Assembly: GCA_023150835.1 (NCBI GenBank)
Contig: JAKLKB010000009.1
Coordinates: 1-64,000, forward strand
DNA length: 64,000 bases
Source of the DNA: Myxococcota bacterium
GTDB taxonomy: Bacteria; Myxococcota_C; UBA6777
Direction: 5' to 3'
In this document: positions 41,603-50,029 of the stretch, one piece after another
Position numbering within the stretch: the first letter of the stretch is position 1
How the letters are laid out: every line of letters begins with the position of its first letter
The notes under the pieces: generated by a model
What the model saw: only the letters and a program-made list of their open reading frames with translations
What the model was told of the DNA's origin: nothing
The model's database searches: none
Made by a program: the position numbers and the translations under genes

Positions 41603-42607
41603 ATGATCATCCAAACATCTGGCAAGTTCATTCTTGCGGGAGAACACTTTATCTTGTACGGCTGTCCTGCCTTGGCTTTGCCTTGGCATAGCGCCCACCT
41701 TACGCTGACTTCGGCTCCCTCGCATCCTGCGCCCGAACCTCCCGTATTGATCGAGGCTTGGCAACACGCACGCAGCCTGTTGTCTTTGCCCAAAGATACG
41801 GGGTTTCCATTCACTCTCCATTCGGACATCCCCTTCGGATGCGGCTTTGGCTCAAGTGCCGCCTTGTGCGTGGCTCTGCTTCGTGCCGCAGCCTACGAAG
41901 CCAACACCCCGCTCGACGACGCGGCCTTGATCGAACACGCCACCACCTTAGAGGCCCTTTTTCACGGTCGCTCTAGCGGATTGGACCCTGCAGTAGTCGT
42001 TCGTCAAACTCCCCTCCGCTTTCAGATCGGCCAACCCCCGCAGCCTTGGTCGTGGACGCTGCAAGGTGTCGGCATCGTCTTGGCCGTCAGCCAAGAACAA
42101 CGAAAAACCGCTGTGGCCGTCGAGCGCGTCCGCCATTATTCGCAGCGATATCCCGCCCGTTTTGGAGCTCTCCTCTCCCAAGCACGCGATCTGATCGAAG
42201 CGATCCAAACGCTTTGCGCATCCGCCCCCACCGAGACCTATCAACAGCGCATCCAAGGGCGTCTGCTTGGAACCCACCTCGATCACAACCACGCGCTCCT
42301 CGCCGAGATGGATATCTCAGCCCCGCACCTCGAATCCCTCGTCCAATGCGCCCGAAACAACGGCGCTTGGGGAGCCAAACTCACAGGTGCAGGCATGGGC
42401 GGTGGCATGATCGCTGTCGCTGAACCCGACGCGCTCCCTGCTCTCGCCGAAGCCCTCCACGACGCAGGCGCCACCACCACCCACATCCACCTCCCCCCCG
42501 TTCAACACCCCCCATCCTCCGCCATATCCGCTGCCTCGGAGACCACCACAAACATCGTATCCGCCTCTCCTGAACCACCGAACCCAACACGGGAGCCCTG
42601 TCCATGA
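41603..42607 (+). CDS. mvk: Mevalonate kinase (GHMP family)
   Basis: Phosphorylates mevalonate at the 5-hydroxyl with ATP. The 334-aa product shows the GHMP N-terminal SGKFILAGEHFILYG (6-20), the glycine-rich ATP loop DIPFGCGFGSSAAL (75-88), the SGLDPAVV catalytic Asp region, and C-terminal motif KLTGAGMGGGMIAV. ATG 41603 is the family start; upstream codons lie in the MITE-like element. The stop overlaps the mvaD start by ATGA. The last about 35 residues are a Pro/Thr/Ser-rich extension. Assignment as mevalonate rather than phosphomevalonate kinase rests on the AGEHF N-terminal motif and gene order. Confidence 0.9.
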   Translation: MIIQTSGKFILAGEHFILYGCPALALPWHSAHLTLTSAPSHPAPEPPVLIEAWQHARSLLSLPKDTGFPFTLHSDIPFGCGFGSSAALCVALLRAAAYEANTPLDDAALIEHATTLEALFHGRSSGLDPAVVVRQTPLRFQIGQPPQPWSWTLQGVGIVLAVSQEQRKTAVAVERVRHYSQRYPARFGALLSQARDLIEAIQTLCASAPTETYQQRIQGRLLGTHLDHNHALLAEMDISAPHLESLVQCARNNGAWGAKLTGAGMGGGMIAVAEPDALPALAEALHDAGATTTHIHLPPVQHPPSSAISAASETTTNIVSASPEPPNPTREPCP

Positions 42608-43677
42608 CTCTTTACGCAAGCGCCCCCTCCAACATCGCCCTTGTCAAGTACTGGGGCAAACGCAACACCCAACACAATCTCCCCCTCACTTCAAGCTTTT
42701 CCGTCACGCTCGAAACCATGCGCACTTGGGTTGCGATCTCTCCGCTCTCCGATGGACCCGATCGATGGGCGCTTTATGGAAATCCCAAAAAAGCCTTGCG
42801 CGTTCTCGCCGAAGCACGCGCTTTTACACACAACTCCCAGCCCCTCGCCATCTCCATCCACAACGACTTTCCCTCGGGCGCAGGACTCGCAAGCTCCGCT
42901 TCGTCGATGGCTGCGCTGGCCTTTGCCCTTGATCTCGCCCTCAACGACGGCAACACCCCACGCACCGAAGTCGCTCGGTGGGCGAGACTCGGTAGCGGCT
43001 CCGCTGTTCGCTCCCTTTATCCCGGCTTTGTGTTGTGGGAAGCCGGCCTCGATCCCGAAGGCCGCGATTGCATCGCACAAAGCCGCTTCCCCGCTTCTCA
43101 ACTCCCACTTGATCTGATCGCCTGCGTTGTCGACGATCGCACCAAACCCATCGGATCCACCCAAGCGATGGAACGATGCCGCGATACTTCCCCAAGCTAC
43201 GCAGCCTTCCACACACGCAACGCCGATGACCTTCGACGCGCCCTCCACGCGCTCCAAACCCAAAACCTCGAAGCTCTCGGACAAGTCAGCGAAGAAAACT
43301 GCCTCGCCATGCACGCCGTCATGCACCAAGCCCAACCCCCCATCGACTATTTCCAAGACGGCACCCACGCCGCCATCGCCACCGTTCGCGCTCTCCGTCA
43401 ACAAGGACTTCCCTGCTTTTTTACCATCGACGCCGGACCCAACGTCAAAGTCCTTTGCCCTCCCGCCCACACACCCGCCCTCCGCGAAGCTCTTGAACAC
43501 ACCACAGGCGTCACACGCCTTCTTTTTGACCGCGTCTCCGACTCCGCCGCTCGCCGTGAACTCGCTTGGCCCGCTCATCTGCCCGCTCACGCGCACTCCC
43601 CCACAACACCTCTCCACACACACGCCATCCCGCTCCCAAACACAACCTCTTTCCCCCCCACAGGAGCGGCCCGATGA
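42604..43677 (+). CDS. mvaD: Diphosphomevalonate decarboxylase
   Basis: ATP-dependent decarboxylation of mevalonate 5-diphosphate to isopentenyl diphosphate. The 357-aa product has ASAPSNIALVKYWGK (5-19), the phosphate loop FPSGAGLASSASSMAALA (89-106), and the substrate-binding GSGSAVRSLYPGFVLW stretch. The FFTIDAGPNVKVLC stretch contains the catalytic Asp. All are diagnostic for MvaD. A Thr/Pro/His-rich tail of about 40 residues follows the domain. It overlaps the genes on both sides by ATGA (42604 and 43674), indicating tight translational coupling. Confidence 0.96.
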   Translation: MTLYASAPSNIALVKYWGKRNTQHNLPLTSSFSVTLETMRTWVAISPLSDGPDRWALYGNPKKALRVLAEARAFTHNSQPLAISIHNDFPSGAGLASSASSMAALAFALDLALNDGNTPRTEVARWARLGSGSAVRSLYPGFVLWEAGLDPEGRDCIAQSRFPASQLPLDLIACVVDDRTKPIGSTQAMERCRDTSPSYAAFHTRNADDLRRALHALQTQNLEALGQVSEENCLAMHAVMHQAQPPIDYFQDGTHAAIATVRALRQQGLPCFFTIDAGPNVKVLCPPAHTPALREALEHTTGVTRLLFDRVSDSAARRELAWPAHLPAHAHSPTTPLHTHAIPLPNTTSFPPTGAAR

Positions 43678-45773
43678 CACGCTACAGCGTTTCCGCCCCC
43701 CACAAGCTGCTGTTGTCTGGCGCATACACCGTCCTCGATGGGCATCCCGCCCTTGGTCTGGCCGTCGAGCCAAGGATGCACCTCACCCTCGACACCGCCT
43801 CGCATGAACCTTGGCCCCGCGACAACCCTTTTGCCGAAGCGGTCCGAGCCGTCATGCGCGAAGAAGCCCACCGCATCGGCGTTTCAGAACTTCCTCCCAG
43901 CCTCGGCTTTTCGACGCATACCGAGATGCCTGTTCATGGATGGGGCGTCGGCAGTAGCGCAGCCTTCGTCACTTGCCTCACTCACGCATGTTCTCTTGCG
44001 ATGGGGCTTGCTCTCGATCCCACCGAGATCTTTGCGATCGCCCGCCGCGCCCATCGCTTCGCTCAACAAGAACAAGGCAGCGGACTCGATATCGCTGCTT
44101 GCACCTTTGGCGGACTGATCGGCGCAAACAACGCGCACACCGCCTCCACTCCCCATATCCATCTGCTCGAATGGCCCGAAGAGATCGCCGTCTTGTTGAT
44201 CCGTTCTGACAAAAAAGCCGACACCCGCGAGATGATCCAAACCTACCACCAAACCCCCAAAGAACATGCTCGCGCTGAACGCCATGCCCTCTTGCGATCC
44301 ATCGACCGCGTGTGGGACGCCGCTTTCAAAACATCCGATCTCCTCGCAGCCCTCGCCGAAAACAGCCGTTGCGAGGCCGATTGGTCCCACGCCATGCAGA
44401 TCCCTCTCGTCACACCCCTTCAACACCAACTCGAACAAGCCTTCGCTGCGCACAAACCGCATATCGTGATCAAATCTCTCGGTGCAGGCGGCGGCGATAG
44501 CATCGGTTGTTTCTACCACCGCGAATACCTCCACCTCGCCGATATCGCCGAACACACCAAAGCCTTTTCCCTCCAAGTCCGACCTGTTCGCGTTGAAAGA
44601 CACGGCTCCTCCACTCACACCACACACTTCGATCCCCTTGACCTCGCACACATCGCAACCTCCACCATCTCGAATACTCGGGCTTTACACACACAGGACT
44701 CGTCGATGACGACCGATCTCTTGGCTCCTTATCAAGAACACGCACAACGCGCTTGGGAAGCGCTACAACCGCAGCTACTCCAACAAGAACGCGCCCTTGC
44801 CCCCATGCTTGCTCACCATTTCCAAGCCACAGGAAAACTCTTACGCCCCGCGATCGCCCTCGCCTTCTTCGATCAACTCAACGCAAAACAGACTTTTGAG
44901 ACCCCCCAATGCTCGGAACAAATGACTCAAACTGCCCTTGCCATCGAGCTTTTACACAACGCAACGCTCATCCACGATGATCTCCAAGACGGAGACGCTT
45001 TCCGACGTGGTATCCCCACTGTCTGGAAAGCTTTTGATGCTTATCAAGCGATCAACGCGGGTAGTGCGCTGTACTTTTACGCCCTTCAATGGCTCGCGAA
45101 CCTTTCTCTCACCCCGCTTACCATCGTCCGATTGCATCAACTCTTTGCCACTCAAACCCTCGCCATCATCGCAGGCCAAGCTCTCGAAAAGCAGCTTTGG
45201 GCCGCTCTCGACGATCCACAACAACACCAAACCGAAACCCTTTATCTCGAAGTCGTCGAGAAAAAAACCTCCGCCCTTTTCGCCTTGCCGATGATGTCTG
45301 CGGCCATCCTCGCGGGTCTTGACCCCGCTTCGACACTCGCTCTACAGGACGTCGCACGACCGCTCGGTGCGCTGTTTCAGATCCAAGACGATATCCTCGA
45401 TCTATTCGGAAACAAGGGCCGCGATACCGTAGGAACCGATATCGCCGAAGGCAAACCAAGCTACCCTGCATTGTACGCACTCCAACACGCCTCCCCTGAC
45501 CACGCTGCACGCCTCTATCAGATCCTACGCAGCCCCCGCGAACAAACCACACATACCGATATCCTCTGGGCCATCGACTTGATCCGCTCCTGTGGCGCGC
45601 TCCATGCCTCTCTTCAAAAAATGCACTCCCTCCGCCAACAAGCCCTCGCGGCTCTCACCCGCGCCGTCCCCGCCCCACACACACCATCAAGCTTCCTTCA
45701 CGCCGTCTGCGACAAGATCATGCTACCGATCCAACATCTTTCCCATCCCTCGGCTCGCGAAAGGCTTGCTTGA
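43674..45773 (+). CDS. Fused phosphomevalonate kinase and polyprenyl diphosphate synthase
   Basis: A single 700-aa frame carrying two isoprenoid enzymes. Residues 1 to about 335 are a GHMP kinase: SAPHKLLLSGAYTVLDG (7-23), ATP loop HGWGVGSSAAF (88-98), QGSGLDIAACTFGG, and SLGAGGGDSIG. Residues 345-700 are a trans-prenyltransferase: GKLLRPAIAL, first Asp-rich motif DDLQD (435-439), second DDILD (572-576), KPSYPALYAL. Small residues (Ala, Thr) precede the first motif where FPP synthases have aromatics, suggesting a product longer than C15, perhaps GGPP. An in-frame ATG at 44706 has AGGA 7 nt upstream, so a separate synthase may also be made by internal initiation. The kinase assignment follows from operon logic. 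Confidence 0.9.
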   Translation: MTRYSVSAPHKLLLSGAYTVLDGHPALGLAVEPRMHLTLDTASHEPWPRDNPFAEAVRAVMREEAHRIGVSELPPSLGFSTHTEMPVHGWGVGSSAAFVTCLTHACSLAMGLALDPTEIFAIARRAHRFAQQEQGSGLDIAACTFGGLIGANNAHTASTPHIHLLEWPEEIAVLLIRSDKKADTREMIQTYHQTPKEHARAERHALLRSIDRVWDAAFKTSDLLAALAENSRCEADWSHAMQIPLVTPLQHQLEQAFAAHKPHIVIKSLGAGGGDSIGCFYHREYLHLADIAEHTKAFSLQVRPVRVERHGSSTHTTHFDPLDLAHIATSTISNTRALHTQDSSMTTDLLAPYQEHAQRAWEALQPQLLQQERALAPMLAHHFQATGKLLRPAIALAFFDQLNAKQTFETPQCSEQMTQTALAIELLHNATLIHDDLQDGDAFRRGIPTVWKAFDAYQAINAGSALYFYALQWLANLSLTPLTIVRLHQLFATQTLAIIAGQALEKQLWAALDDPQQHQTETLYLEVVEKKTSALFALPMMSAAILAGLDPASTLALQDVARPLGALFQIQDDILDLFGNKGRDTVGTDIAEGKPSYPALYALQHASPDHAARLYQILRSPREQTTHTDILWAIDLIRSCGALHASLQKMHSLRQQALAALTRAVPAPHTPSSFLHAVCDKIMLPIQHLSHPSARERLA

Positions 45774-45985
45774 AATCCCGTGAGATCGTGCGACATCGCT
45801 TCGACCGCCAATTTGTCGGGATGTGATACGATATCCGTGTGATGTGTTCCCATAGGATAGTGCGTAGACACCCGATTGTTGGGCAGCCACACCTGTCTGC
45901 CCCTACGTTTTGTGATCACACGCCCTGCGGATCTCGTATTATGCCCTCAATGCTTGGTTGAGATCCCGTGAGATCGTGCTACAGT
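45770..45985. repeat. Direct repeats flanking GTAG-hairpin copy B
   Basis: Two direct copies of a roughly 27-bp sequence (TTGARATCCCGTGAGATCGT plus GCNACA) at 45770-45796 and 45958-45985 bracket the dispersed element. The first overlaps the stop codon region of the PMK-prenyl synthase gene. Each contains an imperfect CACGATCTCACG-like palindrome. Confidence 0.7.
45823..45942 (+). repeat. GTAG-hairpin dispersed element, copy B
   Basis: About 120 bp. The ends are imperfect inverted repeats (GATACGATATCCGTGTGATG at the left; CGGATCTCGTATTAT at the right). The centre is GGGCAGccacacctgtCTGCCC followed by CTAC. The stretch from about 45861 to 45940 is almost base-for-base the same as copy A at 15065-15142. 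Confidence 0.88.
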
Positions 45986-46024
45986 ACGATGCCTTCTGTG
46001 TTTGCGAAACCAAAGGAGAACATC

Positions 46025-46639
46025 GTGCAACAACACCGCCACACACCACCCAATCCCGATCATTTCGCCTTTTCGCCTCGATCTGCTCTTGCTCTGCTGA
46101 TCGCCCTTGTTTGCTTGCTGACCACCCTCGAAGCCCACGCTTACCGCATCGGCGGAACCAACCCCTACGCTGGCTCACGGCGCGAAGGTTATATGTACCA
46201 AGAAGGCACCAAACGCGCACTCGAACTCGAAGTACACGGCGGCTTCGATGTCGTCGAACAAGGTCTCGCCGCAGGCATCCGCTTTCACATCCCCATCGTC
46301 CACAACGGCCTTCTACCCGACTTTAACGACGCCTTGTACTTTACCGTAGGCTCAGACTTCTATTGGACCCGCTGGAAGGGCATCTTTGGTGTCGGCTTTG
46401 GCGTTCCGCTCACCGTCTTGTGGCGACTCTTTTTCACCAAGCTCTTTTCCTTGGGCATCGAAGTCGGACTCAACCCCTACGTCCACCTCCGCTGGTTCAG
46501 CGAAACCTACAATTATGGATTTTTGCCCGTCTTTTTCGTGGGTGCTGTGACGCTGCACTTCGATATCACTCCCCTGCTCAGCGTCATGGTCCGCCTCGGT
46601 TCCCCCTACCTCAGCGCGGGTGTCTCTTTTCGGTTTTGA
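46025..46639 (+). CDS. Predicted outer-membrane barrel-like protein
   Basis: A 204-aa exported protein. The start is GTG 46025, chosen for the AAAGGAGA site 5 nt upstream. A signal peptide (about residues 14-38, ending TLEAHA) follows a polar lead. The mature part is rich in Gly, Tyr, Phe and alternating hydrophobic residues (LYFTVGSDFYWTRWKGIFGVGFG; VMVRLGSPYLSAGVSFRF) and ends in Phe, like an outer-membrane strand. It resembles small barrel proteins, but no family motif was recognised. The stop lies 11 bp from that of the convergent 46651 gene. Confidence 0.62.
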   Translation: MQQHRHTPPNPDHFAFSPRSALALLIALVCLLTTLEAHAYRIGGTNPYAGSRREGYMYQEGTKRALELEVHGGFDVVEQGLAAGIRFHIPIVHNGLLPDFNDALYFTVGSDFYWTRWKGIFGVGFGVPLTVLWRLFFTKLFSLGIEVGLNPYVHLRWFSETYNYGFLPVFFVGAVTLHFDITPLLSVMVRLGSPYLSAGVSFRF

Positions 46640-46650
46640 GAAATCTCGGT

Positions 46651-49600
46651 TTAGAGGCTTTTGGCGATGGTGCGGATCTGTGGAGCGGTTGGGGCGTTGG
46701 GGGAAAGGCGTAAGAATTGGTTGAAGGCACGTTTGGCTTTTTTGGGTTGTTGAAGGTTCATATAGATCAAGCCGAGGACACGGTACGCATCGCCCATCTT
46801 GGGATCTGCTTTGATCGCGCTTTGCATCTTTTGTTGCGCGGCGGGAAGCTTGCCTGAAAACATCAACCGCATCCCTTCGGCGTGGTATTTTTTCGCAAGC
46901 GCAGGATCGCGTGGGGCCGCACGGCGTTTGACGGGCCGCTTCACTGGCCGCTTCACTGGCCGAGGTTCGGAGACGGGTTCTTCTCGACGCTCCGCAGGTT
47001 CTTCGCGCCGTTCGGGTGTCGGCTCTTCGCGCCGTGTCGCAGGCTCTTCTCGACGTGTCGCAGGCTCTTCGCGACGTGCCGCAGGTTCTTCTCGACGTTC
47101 GGGTGTCGGCTCTTCGCGACGTGTGACAGGTGTTTCGCGGCCTTGCGTGGAACCCATCTGCGGAGTGGAAGCCTCAGGTGTTCCAGCGTCTGGAGCCGAA
47201 ACGCCCGCGTCTTGGCCTTCGACACGCGCCAACATCGGGCGTTCGGATGGGCGAGGGGTTGGGCGAGCCTCGATGCGTTTCGCGGGTGGAGTTTGGCGCG
47301 AAACGATCGGTTCAGGTGTCAATTCATCTGATTTCGGTTTGCGGGGTTGTTGAAGGCTACTGATCGCGATCAACATCACGGTAGCAACGACGATTACGCC
47401 GATCCCACCGAACAACAGGATCTTGCGATTTCGATCCGCTTCAGCTTTTTGTTCTGCAACAAGCCGATGGAATTCATCTTCTTCGGGCGAAGTGTATGCG
47501 CCTGCGTGATCGTTGGCAGGGGAAGAAAAGAAGTCCTCGCTCGTCGGGTCAAAGTCTTCCACGTCGCCACTCGTGTGGGGTTGTGCGGCAAGCGGGTGGC
47601 TTTTGGTGGGAGCTTTGGCGTCGGTTTTCAGCGCAGACTCGACTTTGATCGGCTGCGTTTTGGCCGTCGGTTGGGGCTTTGCAGCGGTGGCCGCCTTTTC
47701 GGAAACCGCAACAGCAGCGGGTTTCTCCGCACGGGTCGCTGGTTTCAAGGGCGCTTCTGCGGCCTTGTCAAGACCAATCGAGAAGGAAGCGAAGACGCCA
47801 GATTCTGTGACGGGCTGTTTTCGCTCGGAGATCTCGACTTTTACAGCGATCTCTTGCGAAGGAGGCGGTGCAGCGGGTTCTTCTACTGCTTTCTCGGAGG
47901 AAAGCGTAAACGCCGAAGCGGAAGACGAAGACGGCGCAGAGATCGAGATCTCGGCTTTTTTCTCCTGAGAAGCAGACTCTTCGGAAGCCGAAGAAGGAGG
48001 AGCCATCAAAAACGGCGTCATGGGCCGTGTATCGGCTTTTTTGGCTGCGGGGGCCGCCGACTTTTCTTTTTCTGATTTTTCTTTTGCGGCACGCGAAGCG
48101 ATATCCAACACATTCATCTGTGCGATGGTGTCGGATGCAGCGACCTCCGCTCGTTCAAACGCAACAGCATCGTCCAAAGAAACCGCTGCGATCTCGACCT
48201 TCGCGGAGCTTGCCGTCGACTCTTGGAAGGGGTGCATCGAGCGCGTGGGACGAGAACTTCCAGCGGGCTCAGAGCCTGCATCAAAGGGGGCGTCGTCGAG
48301 GGACTGTTCACGCAGCGCCACGCTTGGCAACGCTTCTTGCGCAGGCAGCGACAAGATCGGCAACGAAGCGTACGTCGCAGCCGCTTCAACGTCTCCGACG
48401 GCAGAAGCCGATAACAACAGGTCTGCACCAAACGCTCCCGCAAAGGGCCGCGTATCAAGCGTGTGGTCTGTAAGCTTTGGGTTGTCTGTTTTGGTCTCCG
48501 CATCTTTTCTCTCGCCAAGCGCAGAAAACGACGGCAGATCGTCGTGCGTCAACGAGCGAACTTGCTCTTCAAGGTTCTGTTTCAGATCGCTTTCCAACAG
48601 ATCCGACACAAGATTCATCGAGATCGCATCCAGATCGGAAAAGCTGCTGACCTTTTGTTTGACGATGGAGGGAGGAACCTCAAACTCTGCCGTTCCCGAA
48701 GAGACGGGCTTTTGAGCGGAATCGCCGCCAAAACGCTCCAACTCCCCCGAAGCAGACGCTTTGTGAAACGCTTCGAGCGCGGTGCGATCTTGCGGATCTC
48801 CGAGCAGATGGGAAACCGAATACACGTCTTCATCGTCGGCTCCGTCGTCCACCGAAGGAACCTCCAATGTCCCGAAGGCTTGGATATCGGGTAGCGCCGG
48901 GCGCGACGGCGAGGATGTCGAAGAAGACGCTCGGGACGTGTCTTTGCTTGAGCTTGGCGAAGAGACCGCTGGAAGGATATCTTGTGACAGCGAAGTGATC
49001 GCAGAATCCAACATCATCCCCAAACCGGCGATCTCGTCGTCCAAGGCGGTTTTGATTTTGGGTGGCACCGTTTCAAGCCGACTTCCCGTCAACTCGGAGA
49101 CGTCTTTGACCGTAGGTAAGCCGGGATGTGTACTCAGCTCGGGAGGTTTGCGTTTCCTCCCAGAGTCCGACGGCGGCGAGGTGTAATGGTCAGGCTGTGA
49201 AGAGGACGCCACGTCTCCTCCCAAAAACGGCTCTTCGACAGGTTCTGTAAAGTCCGCAGGTGGCCGAAAGGCTGGGACGTTGGGCGACGTCTCAAACTCA
49301 GAAAAGGCTTCATTTCGGAGCGTAGGAGCGAGTTCGCGTTGTCGCAACGACGAAGAGTCTTCTTGGGATGCAAAGGCGGGCGGCGGCATATTTGGGATAG
49401 TTTGCGAAAGGTCTTCGGGTTCATACACTGAGGTGTCTGCGGAGACTGATTTTTTCGCTGTTTTGGATTGCGGGGCTGTGAGGCGCTGTTCTTGAAAAGC
49501 CCGTTGTGCCGCCCCAAAGATATCACCTGCGGTCGCGGTTTGCCTAGCGGTGGGGATCTGCGTTCCTTTCAGATACGACGCCGACTCGGAGACCTCGGGG

Positions 49601-49815
49601 ATCGCAAACGCAGCCTCGCGTTGTTGCAATGCCTCGGCAGCCTCGGAGACGATGCCCTCGGTGGATTCGTCGACCTCATCAAATAAACCAGAAGTGTGTT
49701 CTTCTCGCATCCGACGGTCCACGTGGGAAACAAAGCCTCGCAACAGCTTTGCGGCATCGGATACATCGTCTTTCATCCCCTGAGGGATCTCAAAGAGATC
49801 GCGTTTCTCGCTCAT
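46651..49815 (-). CDS. Large disordered membrane protein with C-terminal TPR pair
   Basis: 1054 aa. The N-terminal about 795 residues are acidic, Ser/Ala/Glu-rich and likely disordered, with scattered short helices and a conserved-looking start (MSEKRDLFEIPQGMKDDVSDAAKLLRG). One membrane helix (ILLFGGIGVIVVATVMLIAI) is followed by a low-complexity RREEPA-type repeat, a KRPVKRPVKRR basic stretch, and two TPR units (YHAEGMRLMFSGKLPAAQQKM; YRVLGLIYMNLQQPKKAKRAFNQFLR). The topology suggests a cytoplasmic disordered platform and periplasmic TPR. ATG 49815 has GGAG 10 nt upstream. Function unknown. Confidence 0.68.
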   Translation of the reverse strand: MSEKRDLFEIPQGMKDDVSDAAKLLRGFVSHVDRRMREEHTSGLFDEVDESTEGIVSEAAEALQQREAAFAIPEVSESASYLKGTQIPTARQTATAGDIFGAAQRAFQEQRLTAPQSKTAKKSVSADTSVYEPEDLSQTIPNMPPPAFASQEDSSSLRQRELAPTLRNEAFSEFETSPNVPAFRPPADFTEPVEEPFLGGDVASSSQPDHYTSPPSDSGRKRKPPELSTHPGLPTVKDVSELTGSRLETVPPKIKTALDDEIAGLGMMLDSAITSLSQDILPAVSSPSSSKDTSRASSSTSSPSRPALPDIQAFGTLEVPSVDDGADDEDVYSVSHLLGDPQDRTALEAFHKASASGELERFGGDSAQKPVSSGTAEFEVPPSIVKQKVSSFSDLDAISMNLVSDLLESDLKQNLEEQVRSLTHDDLPSFSALGERKDAETKTDNPKLTDHTLDTRPFAGAFGADLLLSASAVGDVEAAATYASLPILSLPAQEALPSVALREQSLDDAPFDAGSEPAGSSRPTRSMHPFQESTASSAKVEIAAVSLDDAVAFERAEVAASDTIAQMNVLDIASRAAKEKSEKEKSAAPAAKKADTRPMTPFLMAPPSSASEESASQEKKAEISISAPSSSSASAFTLSSEKAVEEPAAPPPSQEIAVKVEISERKQPVTESGVFASFSIGLDKAAEAPLKPATRAEKPAAVAVSEKAATAAKPQPTAKTQPIKVESALKTDAKAPTKSHPLAAQPHTSGDVEDFDPTSEDFFSSPANDHAGAYTSPEEDEFHRLVAEQKAEADRNRKILLFGGIGVIVVATVMLIAISSLQQPRKPKSDELTPEPIVSRQTPPAKRIEARPTPRPSERPMLARVEGQDAGVSAPDAGTPEASTPQMGSTQGRETPVTRREEPTPERREEPAARREEPATRREEPATRREEPTPERREEPAERREEPVSEPRPVKRPVKRPVKRRAAPRDPALAKKYHAEGMRLMFSGKLPAAQQKMQSAIKADPKMGDAYRVLGLIYMNLQQPKKAKRAFNQFLRLSPNAPTAPQIRTIAKSL
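46978..47128 (-). repeat. 21-bp tandem repeats encoding RREEPxx
   Basis: About seven imperfect 21-bp units of the GGTTCTTCTCGACG / GGCTCTTCGCGACG type, each encoding seven residues (RREEPAT, RREEPTPE variants). All remain in frame within the 46651-49815 gene. Confidence 0.85.
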
Positions 49816-49923
49816 CAAAATCGTCTCCACAACAGGCGACACAGCCAGTTCCCACGCACGCGCAGGAAATTAAAGTGTTCCGAATCTACCACCTTCCGAA
49901 CCACCTTGCAATCTATCTACTGC

Positions 49924-49953
49924 TTGACAGCCGATTGCCGCAAAGCACATACA
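49924..49953 (+). promoter_or_regulatory. Weak sigma-70-like promoter candidate for selB
   Basis: A perfect TTGACA (49924-49929) is followed after 18 bp by CATACA, a poor -10. It lies about 75 bp before the selB ATG, in the divergent spacer with the 49815 gene. Only the -35 is convincing. Confidence 0.3.
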
Positions 49954-50029
49954 TCAAACGCCGTTTTGTATGCCCTCCTCAAAAGATACGCAACCCACAC
50001 CCCCCGAACGCACACAAAGAGACCACCGC

